From an uncultured Pelagibacteraceae bacterium (GTDB lineage: Bacteria; Pseudomonadota; Alphaproteobacteria; Pelagibacterales; Pelagibacteraceae), in the NCBI GenBank assembly GCA_902557585.1, contig CACEBA010000004.1, positions 1-41,527 on the forward strand: a DNA stretch of 41,527 nt, in the 5' to 3' direction. The translations under genes were made by a program, and so were the position numbers. Each line of letters starts with the position of its first letter. Position 1 is the stretch's first letter. Below are positions 1 through 11,649 of this stretch, one piece after another. The notes beneath the pieces were generated by a model. That model saw only the letters and a list, made by a program, of their open reading frames with translations, did not search any database and was not told where the DNA came from.

Positions 1-368
1 ATTATATGATGAATAAACGGTTAAGAATTATCAAACTTTGGTTTGTTATTACTAAAAAATTAGGTATCATTAAAAAACACAGTCATTTTGAGTCAGATTT
101 TTCAGGTGTATTATATTTGAATATTGAAGATAATAATGAAATTGATGATGGTTTAAAAATTTACAACCCCTCAGACTTTATCGAAATTTATAAGTACTCA
201 AATATTACAAACCAATTTATTAAAACATTGTGTAAAAATAAAGAATTTTTATTTAAGCCTAAAAAAAATGATATTATTATTTTTAATTCATATTTAGAGC
301 ATAGCGTTAGCAATAAAAGTACATCACCTGTTGACCGTGTATCGCTACCATTTGATTTAATTTTTTGA
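1..368 (+). CDS. 2OG-Fe(II) oxygenase-like protein, C-terminal part (5' end outside window)
   Basis: The frame is open to the left edge; the first ATG inside the window is at 6, but the reading frame continues upstream of it, so the true start probably lies outside. The visible 120 residues resemble the C-terminal half of the putative 2OG-Fe(II) oxygenase family (PF13759-like). An H-x-H stretch (H25, H27) precedes an SGVLYLN strand, and near the end come an F-N-S-Y-L-E-H-S motif (H99) and an Arg in DRVSLPF (R111). These would be metal and 2-oxoglutarate ligands in that family. The substrate cannot be told. The gene ends 46 bp before tRNA-Ser. The family call rests on motif memory and is moderate. 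Confidence 0.6.
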   Translation, partial: YMMNKRLRIIKLWFVITKKLGIIKKHSHFESDFSGVLYLNIEDNNEIDDGLKIYNPSDFIEIYKYSNITNQFIKTLCKNKEFLFKPKKNDIIIFNSYLEHSVSNKSTSPVDRVSLPFDLIF

Positions 369-414
369 TATGTAAATAATTAATAATTGCTTATGTTTAG
401 TAAATATATTTAGT

Positions 415-504
415 GGAGAGATGTGAGAGTGGTTTAATCAGCACGCTTGGAAAGCGTGTATAGAGGAAACTCTATCATGGGTTCGAATCCCATTCTCTCC
501 GCCA
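415..504 (+). tRNA. tRNA-Ser (anticodon GGA), CCA encoded
   Basis: This is a class II tRNA of 90 nt with a long variable arm. The acceptor stem GGAGAGA pairs with TCTCTCC, followed by discriminator G and an encoded CCA. The anticodon stem CACGC/GCGTG encloses loop TTGGAAA, giving anticodon GGA, which reads UCC and UCU. The variable arm forms a TAGAG/CTCTA hairpin and the T-arm GGG-TTCGAAT-CCC is canonical. Confidence 0.96.
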
Positions 505-505
505 A

Positions 506-523
506 CAAATAAGCCTTTATTTG
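506..523 (+). terminator. Small hairpin just 3' of tRNA-Ser
   Basis: A perfect 7-bp stem, CAAATAA/TTATTTG, has a GCCT loop and begins 2 nt after the tRNA CCA. Only a diffuse T-rich stretch follows, further downstream. It could be a weak terminator or a 3'-processing signal for the tRNA transcript. Confidence 0.4.
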
Positions 524-589
524 CTGCCTTAATTAATCCTTTTTAAATCAATTTAGTGAAGATAAATAAGCATTTTTTATAAAAAATGT

Positions 590-2682
<2,093 letters not shown>

Positions 2683-2684
2683 AA

Positions 2685-3965
2685 ATGAAGTTTTTTGAAA
2701 CTTCTAAACAATACTCTTTTAAAACTTCGACTTACATAACTTTAAGGTGGATTGGAATAATTGGACAACTTATTGCAGTAAACTTTGTATATTTAATTTT
2801 AAATTTTGAGTTTAATTTTATACTATCCAATTTCATTATAGCTCTTGGAGTTTTAAGTAATTTTTATTTAATCTTTATTTATAAAAAAACACAGCTATCA
2901 GATAAGTCTGCATTTATTTTCTTATTTATTGATATAATTCAATTAAGTGCTTTGCTTTATTTAACGGGGGGTATTATAAACCCATTTGTTATATTTTTGC
3001 TTATTCCAAGTGTTTTTTCTTCTTCTAATTTAAGTTTCAAAACTAATTCATTATTAGTTAGTTTAACCGCTGTTTCGATTGTAATTCTAACTTTTTATTC
3101 TACGGATTTACCTGCACCTTTGAGTGACCATTTTCATGTTAGCCCGTACTACTATTTTTCTATACCAATTGCATTAACTATAGCTTTATTTTTTTTGAAT
3201 TACTTTGCAATGACGTTTGGATCTCAATCGCGTTTAAGAAAAGATGCCTTATCAAAAATGGAGGAAGTAATGGCCCAAGAACATGAATTACTCTCATTAG
3301 GTGGTCAAGCTGCTGCAGCTGCACATTCATTAGGCACTCCACTTTCAACAATTAAAATAATTACTCAAGATCTAACTAAACAATTAAAGGACAAAAAAGA
3401 ATTTGAGAAAGATATAGAGTTATTAAATAGTCAGGTAGAAAGATGTAATGAAATTTTAAAACGTTTAAGCTTAAATCCAATTGAGGAGGATGATTTTATA
3501 GATAAGGATATAACTGTAAGAGAATACCTATCAGAAATAATTTCATCATTTAAAGAAATCAGTAAAAAAAGTTTTGTTTTTAATTTTGATCAAGACTCTA
3601 ACCCAAAAAAAATTACAAAATCTATAGAAATTGTCTATGGATTAAGAAATTTTATTGGAAATGCTAATAAGTTTTCAAAAGATAAGATTTTTATAAATTT
3701 GAAAAGTGACAGTGAAATGACAGAAATAACAATTGAAGATGATGGCGAAGGTTATCCAAAAGATATTTTATCAAAAATAGGAGAACCTTACTTAAAGTCT
3801 AGTAATCCTATTGATAAATCCAAAATGGGTCTAGGACTCGGACTATTCATAGGTAAAACTTTATTAGAAAAAAATTTTGCTTCATTAAATTTTAGAAATT
3901 CTAAAACTAGAAGCGGAGCAGAAGTCCTAATTATTTGGAAAAACTCTGATTTATTTAATATTTAA
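2685..3965 (+). CDS. regB: RegB/PrrB-type redox sensor histidine kinase
   Basis: Membrane-bound histidine kinase. The N-terminal ~175 residues form about six hydrophobic segments and include the GGxxNPF motif (95-101), which in RegB/PrrB proteins is tied to quinone sensing. The phosphorylation box [13 protein letters not shown] carries His214. Cys254 in [12 protein letters not shown] matches the redox-active Cys box of RegB. The C-terminal ATPase domain shows [17 protein letters not shown] and GLGLGLFI. In relatives it phosphorylates the RegA/PrrA regulator in response to respiratory redox state; no regA is in this window. It starts 2 bp after gyrB stops, so it is probably on the same transcript. 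Its stop codon shares the TTAA at 3962-3965 with the convergent cobT-like gene. Confidence 0.85.
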   Translation: MKFFETSKQYSFKTSTYITLRWIGIIGQLIAVNFVYLILNFEFNFILSNFIIALGVLSNFYLIFIYKKTQLSDKSAFIFLFIDIIQLSALLYLTGGIINPFVIFLLIPSVFSSSNLSFKTNSLLVSLTAVSIVILTFYSTDLPAPLSDHFHVSPYYYFSIPIALTIALFFLNYFAMTFGSQSRLRKDALSKMEEVMAQEHELLSLGGQAAAAAHSLGTPLSTIKIITQDLTKQLKDKKEFEKDIELLNSQVERCNEILKRLSLNPIEEDDFIDKDITVREYLSEIISSFKEISKKSFVFNFDQDSNPKKITKSIEIVYGLRNFIGNANKFSKDKIFINLKSDSEMTEITIEDDGEGYPKDILSKIGEPYLKSSNPIDKSKMGLGLGLFIGKTLLEKNFASLNFRNSKTRSGAEVLIIWKNSDLFNI

Positions 3966-5758
3966 TGATATTTCTTTTTAGTATCAAAAAGAGAACTTAA
4001 TTCTGAAATCATTACATCTCCCAACTCATTAACATCAGTTATCTTAATTGCCTTATCATAATATCTAGATACATCATGACCTATTCCAATTGCCAGAATT
4101 TCAATATCAGATTTATTTTCAATGAATTTCACTATTTTTTTTAGGTGTTTTTCTAAAAAATCGCCTGAATTTACTGAAAGAGTTGAATCGTCAACTGGCG
4201 CTCCATCAGAAATTACCATTAAAATTTTCCTTTCTTCTTTTCTCTTTTTAATTCTATTGTAGGCCCATGATATTGCTTCTCCATCAATATTTTCTTTTAG
4301 CAAACCCTCTTTAAGCATAAGCCCTAAATTATTTTTTGCTTGTCTCCAGTGAGTATCTGCACCTTTGTAAATTATATGTCTTAAATCATTTAGTCTTCCT
4401 GGAGTTTTTGGCTTTGAATTTTTAGCCCATAGTTCTCTTGATTGTCCACCTTTCCAGTTTTTAGTTGTAAAGCCTAAAATTTCAACTTTAACAGAACATC
4501 TTTCCAAAGTTCTTGACAAAATATCTGCACATATTGCAGCTATTGTAATTGGTCTCCCTCTCATCGAACCTGAGTTGTCAATTAACAAAGTTACAACAGT
4601 ATCCTTAAAGTCTAAGTCTTTTTCTTTTTTAAATGATAAAGAGTTGTAAGGATCCATTATTATTCTCGGTAGCTTTGAACTATCAAGTAATCCCTCCTCT
4701 AAATCAAATTCCCAAGCTCTATTTTGCTTTGCAAGCAATTGTCTTTGTAGTTTATTTGCAAGTTTTGTGATTACATCTTGAAAACCTATTAATTGTTGAT
4801 CTAAGCTCGCTCTAAGTTTAGTTGCTTCATCTGCGTTTTCTAAATTTTCTGCCTTAACAATTTCATCATATTGTGTTGTAAAGATTTTATAATCAAGGTT
4901 AAGATTATCGATACTTTTTTTTACAATTTGTTCTGTAGTTTTTTCGTTCGATTCCATGTCAGAAAGTTGTTCATCTAAATTAAATTCATCAACATCAAAA
5001 TCTGCATCTATGGATGCTTGAGTTTCTTGATCTTTATTTTCATCTTTACTATCCTCATTATTTTTGTCTTGATCATCATTTGATGGATTATCTTGTCCCT
5101 GATCTTGATTTTCTTCATTTGTTTGATCTTCTTCACTCTGAAAAATATCCATTTCCTCAAAAATTTGTGAGAAACGTGAGGCATAAATATTCTGATCTTC
5201 AAGGTTATCTAATAAAAACTCTTTATGTTTTTCAATGGATTTTTCAAAGTCTTTTTCCCAAAAATTGAGCATTTTTGTACTTAATAAATTTAGCTCCACC
5301 TTATGAAAGTTTTTAAGCATGTATAGCTCAAAGGCTTCGGTCACAGAAACATCTTCTTTAGTTTTGAGTTGATCTCTTCGTTTTTTATTAATTATTTGTG
5401 AATAATTTTCATGAAAGTTTTTTTCAATCCCTTTTAACATTTGGCCACCTAATGCCTCATATCTTATTTTTTCTGCAATATTATAGAGTGATCTAGAGGA
5501 ATTATTTGATGGTAGGTTCTTTTTATAGATTGAGTCATCAGAAAACCTTTTTTTTAATGCAGCAGAGTCAGTTTCTGCTCTTAATCTTATAAAATCACTT
5601 GGACTATTAATGTTTTCAACTTCTATAGAATTTAGATCTTTATTTTTGCTTTTTTCATTATTTTTATTATTTAAACTAAAGTCATTGGAAATAACCTTTG
5701 CGGTTGACTTTAAAGCAATCCTAAATTTTTCTTTTAAACTACTCTCTCTGTTACTCAT
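3962..5758 (-). CDS. cobT: CobT-like VWA-domain protein
   Basis: A 598-residue homologue of CobT, the VWA-containing subunit of aerobic cobaltochelatase. The N-terminal half is helical. A very acidic Asp/Glu/Asn/Gln linker spans about 207-270, and the C-terminal VWA domain carries the MIDAS motif DNSGSM (394-399) and an SDGAP segment (about 517-521). In vitamin B12 synthesis CobT works with the AAA+ CobS and the catalytic CobN. Here the partners are a CobS-like ATPase directly upstream and a J-domain protein, with no cobalamin genes in the window. A MoxR/VWA-like chaperone role on another protein is therefore possible. The protein family is certain; the reaction is not. Confidence 0.85.
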   Translation of the reverse strand: MSNRESSLKEKFRIALKSTAKVISNDFSLNNKNNEKSKNKDLNSIEVENINSPSDFIRLRAETDSAALKKRFSDDSIYKKNLPSNNSSRSLYNIAEKIRYEALGGQMLKGIEKNFHENYSQIINKKRRDQLKTKEDVSVTEAFELYMLKNFHKVELNLLSTKMLNFWEKDFEKSIEKHKEFLLDNLEDQNIYASRFSQIFEEMDIFQSEEDQTNEENQDQGQDNPSNDDQDKNNEDSKDENKDQETQASIDADFDVDEFNLDEQLSDMESNEKTTEQIVKKSIDNLNLDYKIFTTQYDEIVKAENLENADEATKLRASLDQQLIGFQDVITKLANKLQRQLLAKQNRAWEFDLEEGLLDSSKLPRIIMDPYNSLSFKKEKDLDFKDTVVTLLIDNSGSMRGRPITIAAICADILSRTLERCSVKVEILGFTTKNWKGGQSRELWAKNSKPKTPGRLNDLRHIIYKGADTHWRQAKNNLGLMLKEGLLKENIDGEAISWAYNRIKKRKEERKILMVISDGAPVDDSTLSVNSGDFLEKHLKKIVKFIENKSDIEILAIGIGHDVSRYYDKAIKITDVNELGDVMISELSSLFDTKKKYH

Positions 5759-6733
5759 TTAAATTTGAATATTAATCAAAGACTCAGGCAATTCTTCACC
5801 AAAACATCTTTGATAATACTCTGCGATAGTGTTTTTCTCCATATCATCACATTTATTCAAAAAAGTAACTCTAAAAGCGTAACCAATATCTTTAAAAATC
5901 TCCGAATTTTCTGCCCAGTGCATAACAGTTCGTGGACTCATGACTGTAGAAATGTCACCTGCTATAAATCCTTTGCGCGTCAAGGAAGCTACTTTAATCA
6001 TATTAGAAACAATTTCTTTACCTTTTGGATTATTTAAATTTTTGTTTTTAGCTAATACAATATCCATTTCTCTGTCAAGACTTAGATAGTTAAGAGTTGT
6101 TACTATATTCCATCTATCCATTTGACCTTGGTTTATTTGTTGTGTGCCATGGTAAAGACCACTCGTATCTCCTAAGCCAACAGTATTTGATGTTGCAAAT
6201 AATCTAAAAAATTTATTTTGCTTAATTACTTTATTTTTATCCAACAATGTAAAATTTCCCTCGGCCTCTAAAACTCTTTGGATTACAAACATAACATCTG
6301 GCCTACCAGCATCATATTCATCAAATACAAGGGCAACAGGATTTTGAATAGACCATGGTAATATACCTTCATTAAATTGAGTAACTTGCTTGCCATCTTT
6401 CAAAACAATTCCATCTTTTCCAATCAAATCAATTCGGCTTACATGACTGTCTAAGTTTACACGAATACATGGCCAATTTAGTCTTGCAGCTATTTGTTCA
6501 ATATGAGTAGATTTACCTGTACCGTGATAACCTTGAACTAAAACTCTTTTATTAAATGAAAACCCTGAAATGATTGCTAATGTTGTGTCTCTATCAAATT
6601 TATAACTTTTATCAATTTCAGGTACATAGTTATTTTTTTTTGAAAATGCGTCTACTTCCATTTTAGACTCAATACCAAAAGTTTGTTTTAAAGAAACTTT
6701 AATATCTGGTTTTATATCAAGATTTGGTGTCAA
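5759..6733 (-). CDS. cobS: CobS-like AAA+ ATPase
   Basis: A 324-residue AAA+ ATPase of the CobS/MoxR type. Walker A is GYHGTGKST (68-76), Walker B is ALVFDEYD (134-141) and sensor 1 is ATSN (180-183). CobS forms a ring with the VWA protein CobT and drives metal insertion by CobN in aerobic B12 synthesis. Its stop codon directly abuts the cobT start (no intervening base), and its 5' end overlaps the J-domain gene by 17 bp, so the three genes form one translationally linked unit. No cobN or other cobalamin gene is visible, so the target protein is unknown. Confidence 0.88.
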   Translation of the reverse strand: MTPNLDIKPDIKVSLKQTFGIESKMEVDAFSKKNNYVPEIDKSYKFDRDTTLAIISGFSFNKRVLVQGYHGTGKSTHIEQIAARLNWPCIRVNLDSHVSRIDLIGKDGIVLKDGKQVTQFNEGILPWSIQNPVALVFDEYDAGRPDVMFVIQRVLEAEGNFTLLDKNKVIKQNKFFRLFATSNTVGLGDTSGLYHGTQQINQGQMDRWNIVTTLNYLSLDREMDIVLAKNKNLNNPKGKEIVSNMIKVASLTRKGFIAGDISTVMSPRTVMHWAENSEIFKDIGYAFRVTFLNKCDDMEKNTIAEYYQRCFGEELPESLINIQI

Positions 6734-7250
6734 TTTTATCTCTATAAGTATTTTTAAGCTGCGTATAAGCTAAAGTTATCAGTTTAAGTTTTTCCTCGTA
6801 TTTTTTATTTCCAGAATTCATATCAGGGTGAAATTTTTTAACAAGCACTTTGAATTTATCCTGTATTTTCTTCCATTTCATACCCACTGAAATACCAAGA
6901 ATACCAAATGCTTTAATATCTTTGTGATCAAATTTAAATTGACGCATATGATCCAAATCACCGTTTATTTTATCTTTATCTAGCTCATCCTTTAAGGTTG
7001 TATTCCAAAGAACTTTAAAAAAATTATCTGAAGAGCTAAAACTTTGAGTAGGTTTATGCCATATCATGTCAGATTTTAAAAAATCCATTACTTGATTATC
7101 ATTCATCCCTGAAAAGTAATTCCAATTTTTATTGAATTCTTTTACGTGCTCAAGACATAGCATTCTAAATTTCTTACTATTATCTTTTTCAACTGGCGCC
7201 TTATATTCACCAATTTTGTTACAATTATTCCAGTCACAAATGTTTTTCAT
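6717..7250 (-). CDS. J-domain (DnaJ-like) co-chaperone protein
   Basis: A 177-residue protein with a C-terminal J domain. The helix II/III junction carries the HPD motif (141-143, in KKFHPDMN), which is needed to stimulate Hsp70 ATPase. The N-terminus contains Cys5, Cys10, Cys32 and His35 in a pattern that could bind zinc. In other alphaproteobacteria a protein of this layout precedes cobS and cobT, as it does here. A role in delivering substrates to Hsp70 or to the CobS/CobT ring is inferred. The start is only 21 bp from the divergent bolA-like start, so the mRNA may have almost no leader. Confidence 0.82.
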   Translation of the reverse strand: MKNICDWNNCNKIGEYKAPVEKDNSKKFRMLCLEHVKEFNKNWNYFSGMNDNQVMDFLKSDMIWHKPTQSFSSSDNFFKVLWNTTLKDELDKDKINGDLDHMRQFKFDHKDIKAFGILGISVGMKWKKIQDKFKVLVKKFHPDMNSGNKKYEEKLKLITLAYTQLKNTYRDKIDTKS

Positions 7251-7254
7251 GATA

Positions 7255-7260
7255 TATAAT
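7255..7260 (+). promoter_or_regulatory. Candidate -10 box in the 21-bp divergent gap
   Basis: TATAAT lies 11 bp before the bolA-like ATG at 7272. If used, transcription would start about 5 nt before the ATG and give a nearly leaderless mRNA. The reverse strand is also TA-rich and could serve the J-protein gene. No clear -35 is seen. Confidence 0.3.
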
Positions 7261-7271
7261 AAATAATATTT

Positions 7272-7532
7272 ATGGATATAAATGACTTAATTATAATTGT
7301 AAAAAAAAAATTACACAATCAAATAACTATCGAAAGTATTAAAATTGAAGATAAATCTTTTCTTCATAAAAATCATTCTGGAAACCAAGATGGCAAATTT
7401 CATCTAAAAATAAGTTTAATCTCGAGTGAACTCAAAACTATGAATAGGATAGAAAGTAATAAAAAAATTTATAAAAGTTTAGAAAAAGAAATGAAAGATT
7501 ATATTCATTCTTTACAAATTTTAATCTCCTAA
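7272..7532 (+). CDS. BolA-family protein, divergent
   Basis: An 86-residue protein with the BolA layout: an N-terminal helix, a strand-turn region (DGKFHLKISLIS), then the helical stretch ending in MKDYIHSLQI. BolA proteins bind monothiol glutaredoxins and take part in iron-sulfur trafficking or regulation. The near-invariant His of the R-H-R motif before the last helix appears to be Asn (ESNKKIY), so Fe-S ligation may be lost or altered. It is divergent from the J-protein gene. Its 3' end overlaps the convergent aroB by 12 bp. The family call is supported by both sequence and the bolA/J/cobS/cobT context. Confidence 0.72.
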   Translation: MDINDLIIIVKKKLHNQITIESIKIEDKSFLHKNHSGNQDGKFHLKISLISSELKTMNRIESNKKIYKSLEKEMKDYIHSLQILIS

Positions 7533-8627
7533 AAAACTTCTAAAAAACAAACTTAATTTTTTTTTTGAATATTCCTTATCAATTATAGGGTCTCCAATTT
7601 TTCTTAGTAAAACTAAATTAATTTTGTCTGATTTATTTTTCTTGTCTTTTGTCATGAAGGATAAAATTTTATTTAAATCTTTCGTACTAAAAAATTTTCT
7701 TACAGAAGATGGCAAATCAGAATTATTAATATGATTTATAATTGAATAATATTCATCTTTATTCATATGATTTGTCTTAAGACTAAAATTAAGAGCTGCT
7801 ATCATCCCAAGTATAACAGCTTCTCCGTGATTTAATTTTTTACTGTAACCTAAAGTTGCTTCAAATGCATGAGCAAAAGAATGTCCAAAATTTAAAATTT
7901 TTCTTAAACCTTGTTCTTTTTCATCTTTTTGCACTATTATTTTTTTAATTTTACAACTTTCATAAATTGCTTTTTCAAGAAATGGAGAAGAAAGATTTAA
8001 AATTTTATTTCTATTTTTGTTTAAAAAATTATAAAATTTTTTATTTCCTATAAGTGAATGTTTTAAAATTTCTCCATATCCACAAATTATCTCCCTTTGT
8101 GGTAATGTTTTTAAAAATTGAGTATCTGAAATAACAAGATGGGGCTGATAAAAACTCCCTATTAGATTTTTCCCATACTTAGTATTTACACCAGTCTTTC
8201 CACCAATGGAGGAGTCAACTTGTGATAAAAGAGTAGTTGGTATATTAATAAATTTTAGTCCTCTTTTAAAAAGACTTGCTGCAAAACCACTAATATCCCC
8301 AGTAATTCCACCTCCTACAGAAATTAAGGAGTCCTCTCTTGAAAAGTTTTTATTTAATAATATTTCCAAAATATTATTCACACTATTAATATTTTTATTT
8401 TTTTCACTAGCTTTAAAGTAATGAATATAAATCATTTTATTTTTTAAAGATTTTTTAATGTTATAAATAATTTTTTTTGGAACATTTTTGTCTAAAACTA
8501 GAAGACACTTTTTAAAATTAATAGAATTAGATTTTGCAATTTGAGAAACTTTTGTAGACAACTTGTTTCCAATAAAAATAGGATATTTTTGCGTTTTCGT
8601 TTCTATATTTAATTTAGTCTGGTTCAT
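7521..8627 (-). CDS. aroB: 3-dehydroquinate synthase
   Basis: Second step of the shikimate pathway: converts DAHP to 3-dehydroquinate, using NAD+ and a divalent metal. The 368-residue length is normal. Visible motifs are GGGITGD (105-111), the PTTLLSQVDSSIGGKTGVN block (130-148), and metal ligands Glu186 (GEILKH), His249 (NFGHSFAHAFE) and His267 (LNHGEAV). It overlaps aroK by 14 bp, so the two shikimate enzymes are co-translated. The 3' end overlaps the convergent bolA-like gene. Confidence 0.96.
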   Translation of the reverse strand: MNQTKLNIETKTQKYPIFIGNKLSTKVSQIAKSNSINFKKCLLVLDKNVPKKIIYNIKKSLKNKMIYIHYFKASEKNKNINSVNNILEILLNKNFSREDSLISVGGGITGDISGFAASLFKRGLKFINIPTTLLSQVDSSIGGKTGVNTKYGKNLIGSFYQPHLVISDTQFLKTLPQREIICGYGEILKHSLIGNKKFYNFLNKNRNKILNLSSPFLEKAIYESCKIKKIIVQKDEKEQGLRKILNFGHSFAHAFEATLGYSKKLNHGEAVILGMIAALNFSLKTNHMNKDEYYSIINHINNSDLPSSVRKFFSTKDLNKILSFMTKDKKNKSDKINLVLLRKIGDPIIDKEYSKKKLSLFFRSFLGD

Positions 8628-9126
8628 ATATTTTTATTATTTTATTAACTACTTCATTTTTACTTAAATTATCACATTTAATTTCAAATAAAGCTTTTGC
8701 ATAAATTATGGAACGTTTTCTAATTAAATCAATAATTACATTATCTGATGAATTTATAGCAAGTGGCCTTTTTTTACTATTTTTTATTCTGCTTAATAAA
8801 ATTTTATTATTCCAATTTAACCAAAATGATAAATGATTTTTTAATACTTCTCTTCTAATATTTCTATTTATAAAAGCTCCCCCACCAAGAGATATGACAG
8901 ATGAATTGAGTTTTAATTTATTAAGTGTAATTTTTTCTTCAATTTTTCTAAAAAAATCTTCTCCATTTTCTTCAAAAATATCAGTAATTTTTTTTCCTAA
9001 TTCTTTTTCAATTTCATTATCGATATCTATAAAATTTAATTTAAGTTTTTTTGCTACCATCAACCCTATAGAGCTCTTTCCAGATCCCATCATTCCCAAA
9101 AATACCAGATTTTCTTTTGATTTCAT
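8614..9126 (-). CDS. aroK: Shikimate kinase
   Basis: Phosphorylates shikimate at the 3-hydroxyl with ATP. The 170 residues are normal for the family. The P-loop GMMGSGKS is at 11-18, the DxD shikimate/Mg site at residues 32-34 (FIDIDNE), a substrate Arg lies in FRKIEEK near residue 60, and the SLGGGAF segment follows. It is the first gene of an aroK-aroB pair. The start faces the small membrane-protein gene at 9184 across a 57-bp gap that must hold both promoters. Confidence 0.95.
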   Translation of the reverse strand: MKSKENLVFLGMMGSGKSSIGLMVAKKLKLNFIDIDNEIEKELGKKITDIFEENGEDFFRKIEEKITLNKLKLNSSVISLGGGAFINRNIRREVLKNHLSFWLNWNNKILLSRIKNSKKRPLAINSSDNVIIDLIRKRSIIYAKALFEIKCDNLSKNEVVNKIIKIYEPD

Positions 9127-9183
9127 AAGTTTCTATATTGAAAAAACACAAATATGTCTTAATTTGAAATTAATTAAAGTTAT

Positions 9184-9366
9184 ATGCAATTTACTAAAAA
9201 TACAAGTTCAGGCAAAGCAAGCATTATAGGAATGATTATTAAATCAACACTTGGATTAGCTGTTATTTTAGGAATTGTGTTTTTTATTAATACAATAGAC
9301 TTTCCTACGCCTAAAAAAGAAATAGAAAAAATTATCCCAAATGAAAATTTTAAAATTGTTAAATAA
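9184..9366 (+). CDS. Small single-pass membrane protein, unknown function
   Basis: A 60-residue frame with one hydrophobic segment (about 14-36, IGMIIKSTLGLAVILGIVFF) and a charged tail rich in Lys, Glu and Pro. It overlaps the next gene by 26 bp in another frame, which suggests an operon. I do not recognise the family. An open frame on the opposite strand covers the same DNA, but the + frame has the more protein-like composition and fits the direction of the next gene. Confidence 0.6.
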   Translation: MQFTKNTSSGKASIIGMIIKSTLGLAVILGIVFFINTIDFPTPKKEIEKIIPNENFKIVK

Positions 9367-11104
9367 GAAAAATTTTTCAATTTTAATAATTTATTTATTA
9401 TTTTGTATAAATGTATCTGCAGAAGATAAACCCGTTGATTTATGGAATTTAGAGAAAAACGAGACAGATATAACTGAAGAAAACGTGGCTTCTAGTCAAA
9501 ATCAAAGCACTAATACTACAGATAGCATTTATGAAATGCAGAAAAATAAAAAAATTGATTCAATTAAACTTGAACAAGAAGTTTCATCAAAAGAAATTCA
9601 AATTGTTGGATTATATGATCCAGCAGAATACGGATTAAGTATTGATATGTGGTCTAATTCTGATGGTTTAAAATTAAAAAGGCTTTTTGAAAACATTGAT
9701 AATTATAGTCTTTCACAGGATGCATCAGAAATTATGAATATAACTATGTTAACAAATGCTTATTATCCAAATCAAAATATAACTGAGCAAGAGTTTTTAA
9801 AATTTAAAACTGAATGGTTAATTAAGAATTCAAATCTAGATTTAATCGAAGAATATTTGATTAAAAATCAAAACATTAATTCACATAATGATTTAACAAA
9901 GTATTTAGTAGATACATATTTGTCTAATTCAAATATAAAAAAATCCTGTGAAATTTTTAAAAAAATTACTCAACCAATTAAGGACGAATATTTATCACGG
10001 TTTAATTTATATTGTCTAATAAACTATGGCAAAAATGAAGAAGCTCAACTAATTTTAGATTTGAATAAAGAGTTAGGTTTTCGAAATGATTATTATGAGA
10101 ATAAAATAAATTATTTATTTGGATACATTGATGAAGTAGACAAAGAAATTTCTGAAAAATCTATTTTAGATTTTCATTTAGCACACAGAACAAATTCCGA
10201 ATTTTTTTTTGAGCCAAATTCAGACAGTCCAAAATTCGTTTGGAAATATTTATCTACATCAAATCTTCTTTTTAATATAAAAGATATAGAAATTACTGAT
10301 ATAGTTAAAATCTCTACAATTGAAAAAGCAGTTCATAACAAAAATTACTCAGAAGAAGATTTATTTGAATTCTATAAAAAATTTCAATTTAATATTAACC
10401 AATTTTTAAATGCGAAAGATGTTTATAAATCTTTACCAACTATAGAGGGAAGAGCATTATTATATCAAAGAACTCTTTTAACCGAGGAACCAAAACTAAA
10501 ATTAGAGTTAATAAAAACTTTAAAAGATTTATTTAAAAAGGACGATATAAGTGGTGCCTTTGATCAAGAATTGAAAAGTTTTCTACAAAACATTGCAGAG
10601 GAAGATGTACCTTCTAATTTTACTACTTTTTATAACAAACATTCCATAAATGAACAGGAAAGTGATAAAAAAATTAAATTTAATAACAAGGTTTTGCATC
10701 AATCTAAATTAGTCAATTATTTTAATGGAGATTATGCTAAGTCCCAGATTGAACAAGATCTTGAGAAATTTTTAAAGAAAATTAAAAAAGACAAAAAATA
10801 TTTTTTATCAAAAAAAGATATTATTTTTCTTGAAGCGCTAAAATCAGATGGAATTCAAGTCTCAAAAAAATTTGATAATCTTTATGAGGTCAAAGAGTCT
10901 GAAATGCCAGAAGATATTCAGTCCATGATCGAAAACGATGAAATTGGGGCAGCTTTACTTAGAATAATAGAAGTTATAGGTCCCGAAAGAATAGAAAATT
11001 TAGATGTGGATACTGTTTATTTTATTATTAATACTCTCAATCAATTAAATGCAGATTTAATTAGAAATAAACTTTTATTAAAAGTTCTACCTTTAAAAGT
11101 ATAA
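9341..11104 (+). CDS. Large exported protein of unknown function
   Basis: A 587-residue protein with a clear signal peptide: basic N-terminus, hydrophobic core at 12-24, and a probable cleavage site after VSA at residue 27. The mature part is charged and appears mostly alpha-helical. A Ser/Thr/Asn/Gln-rich segment near 45-65 could be a linker after the export signal. There are no enzyme motifs I can identify. Periplasmic location is inferred from the signal. It overlaps the small membrane-protein gene at its 5' end and precedes def by 23 bp. A similar hypothetical exported gene often lies near aroK in alphaproteobacteria, from memory and unverified. Confidence 0.75.
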   Translation: MKILKLLNKKNFSILIIYLLFCINVSAEDKPVDLWNLEKNETDITEENVASSQNQSTNTTDSIYEMQKNKKIDSIKLEQEVSSKEIQIVGLYDPAEYGLSIDMWSNSDGLKLKRLFENIDNYSLSQDASEIMNITMLTNAYYPNQNITEQEFLKFKTEWLIKNSNLDLIEEYLIKNQNINSHNDLTKYLVDTYLSNSNIKKSCEIFKKITQPIKDEYLSRFNLYCLINYGKNEEAQLILDLNKELGFRNDYYENKINYLFGYIDEVDKEISEKSILDFHLAHRTNSEFFFEPNSDSPKFVWKYLSTSNLLFNIKDIEITDIVKISTIEKAVHNKNYSEEDLFEFYKKFQFNINQFLNAKDVYKSLPTIEGRALLYQRTLLTEEPKLKLELIKTLKDLFKKDDISGAFDQELKSFLQNIAEEDVPSNFTTFYNKHSINEQESDKKIKFNNKVLHQSKLVNYFNGDYAKSQIEQDLEKFLKKIKKDKKYFLSKKDIIFLEALKSDGIQVSKKFDNLYEVKESEMPEDIQSMIENDEIGAALLRIIEVIGPERIENLDVDTVYFIINTLNQLNADLIRNKLLLKVLPLKV

Positions 11105-11127
11105 AAAATATAATAAAATAAATTTAA

Positions 11128-11646
11128 ATGACTATAAGAACAATAATTACAGAACCGGATAAATTACTTAGACAAGTTTCGAAACCAGTTAGCAAAGTTG
11201 GAAAAAAGGAACAAGAATTAATGACAGATATGTTGGAGACTATGTACGCTGCAAATGGTATAGGGCTTGCAGCGATTCAAGTTGGAATACCTCAAAGAAT
11301 TATTGTCATGGATATTTGTAAAGAAGAAAATAAAAAAGAACCAAGATTTTTTGTAAATCCAATTATTAAAAATAAAGATCCTTTTAAAGCAACTTACGAA
11401 GAAGGGTGCCTTTCAGTTCCAAATCAATTTGCAGAAGTTGACAGACCAAGCAAATGTGAAGTGGAATATTTAGATTATAACGGAAACAAACAATTATTAA
11501 AAGCAGAAGGTTTGCTAGCAACTTGTATTCAACATGAAATGGATCATTTGGAGGGCATATTATTTATCGATTATCTTTCAAAACTAAAAAGATCCATGAT
11601 AATCAAAAAATTATCTAAATTAAAATCAAGTCCACTCGAAGTTTAA
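11128..11646 (+). CDS. def: Peptide deformylase
   Basis: Removes the N-formyl group from new proteins. All three signatures are present: GIGLAAIQVG (44-53), EGCLSVP (92-98, metal ligand Cys94) and QHEMDHLEG (135-143, ligands His136 and His140, catalytic Glu137). The 172-residue length is typical. It is paired with fmt 3 bp downstream, the enzyme that adds the formyl group to initiator tRNA. Confidence 0.97.
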   Translation: MTIRTIITEPDKLLRQVSKPVSKVGKKEQELMTDMLETMYAANGIGLAAIQVGIPQRIIVMDICKEENKKEPRFFVNPIIKNKDPFKATYEEGCLSVPNQFAEVDRPSKCEVEYLDYNGNKQLLKAEGLLATCIQHEMDHLEGILFIDYLSKLKRSMIIKKLSKLKSSPLEV

Positions 11647-11649
11647 TTT

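Noticed and set aside
9180..9380. Open frame of 66 codons on the minus strand opposite the small membrane-protein gene
   Set aside because: It mirrors the hydrophobic segment of the + strand frame. The + frame fits the direction and overlap of the next gene and is preferred.
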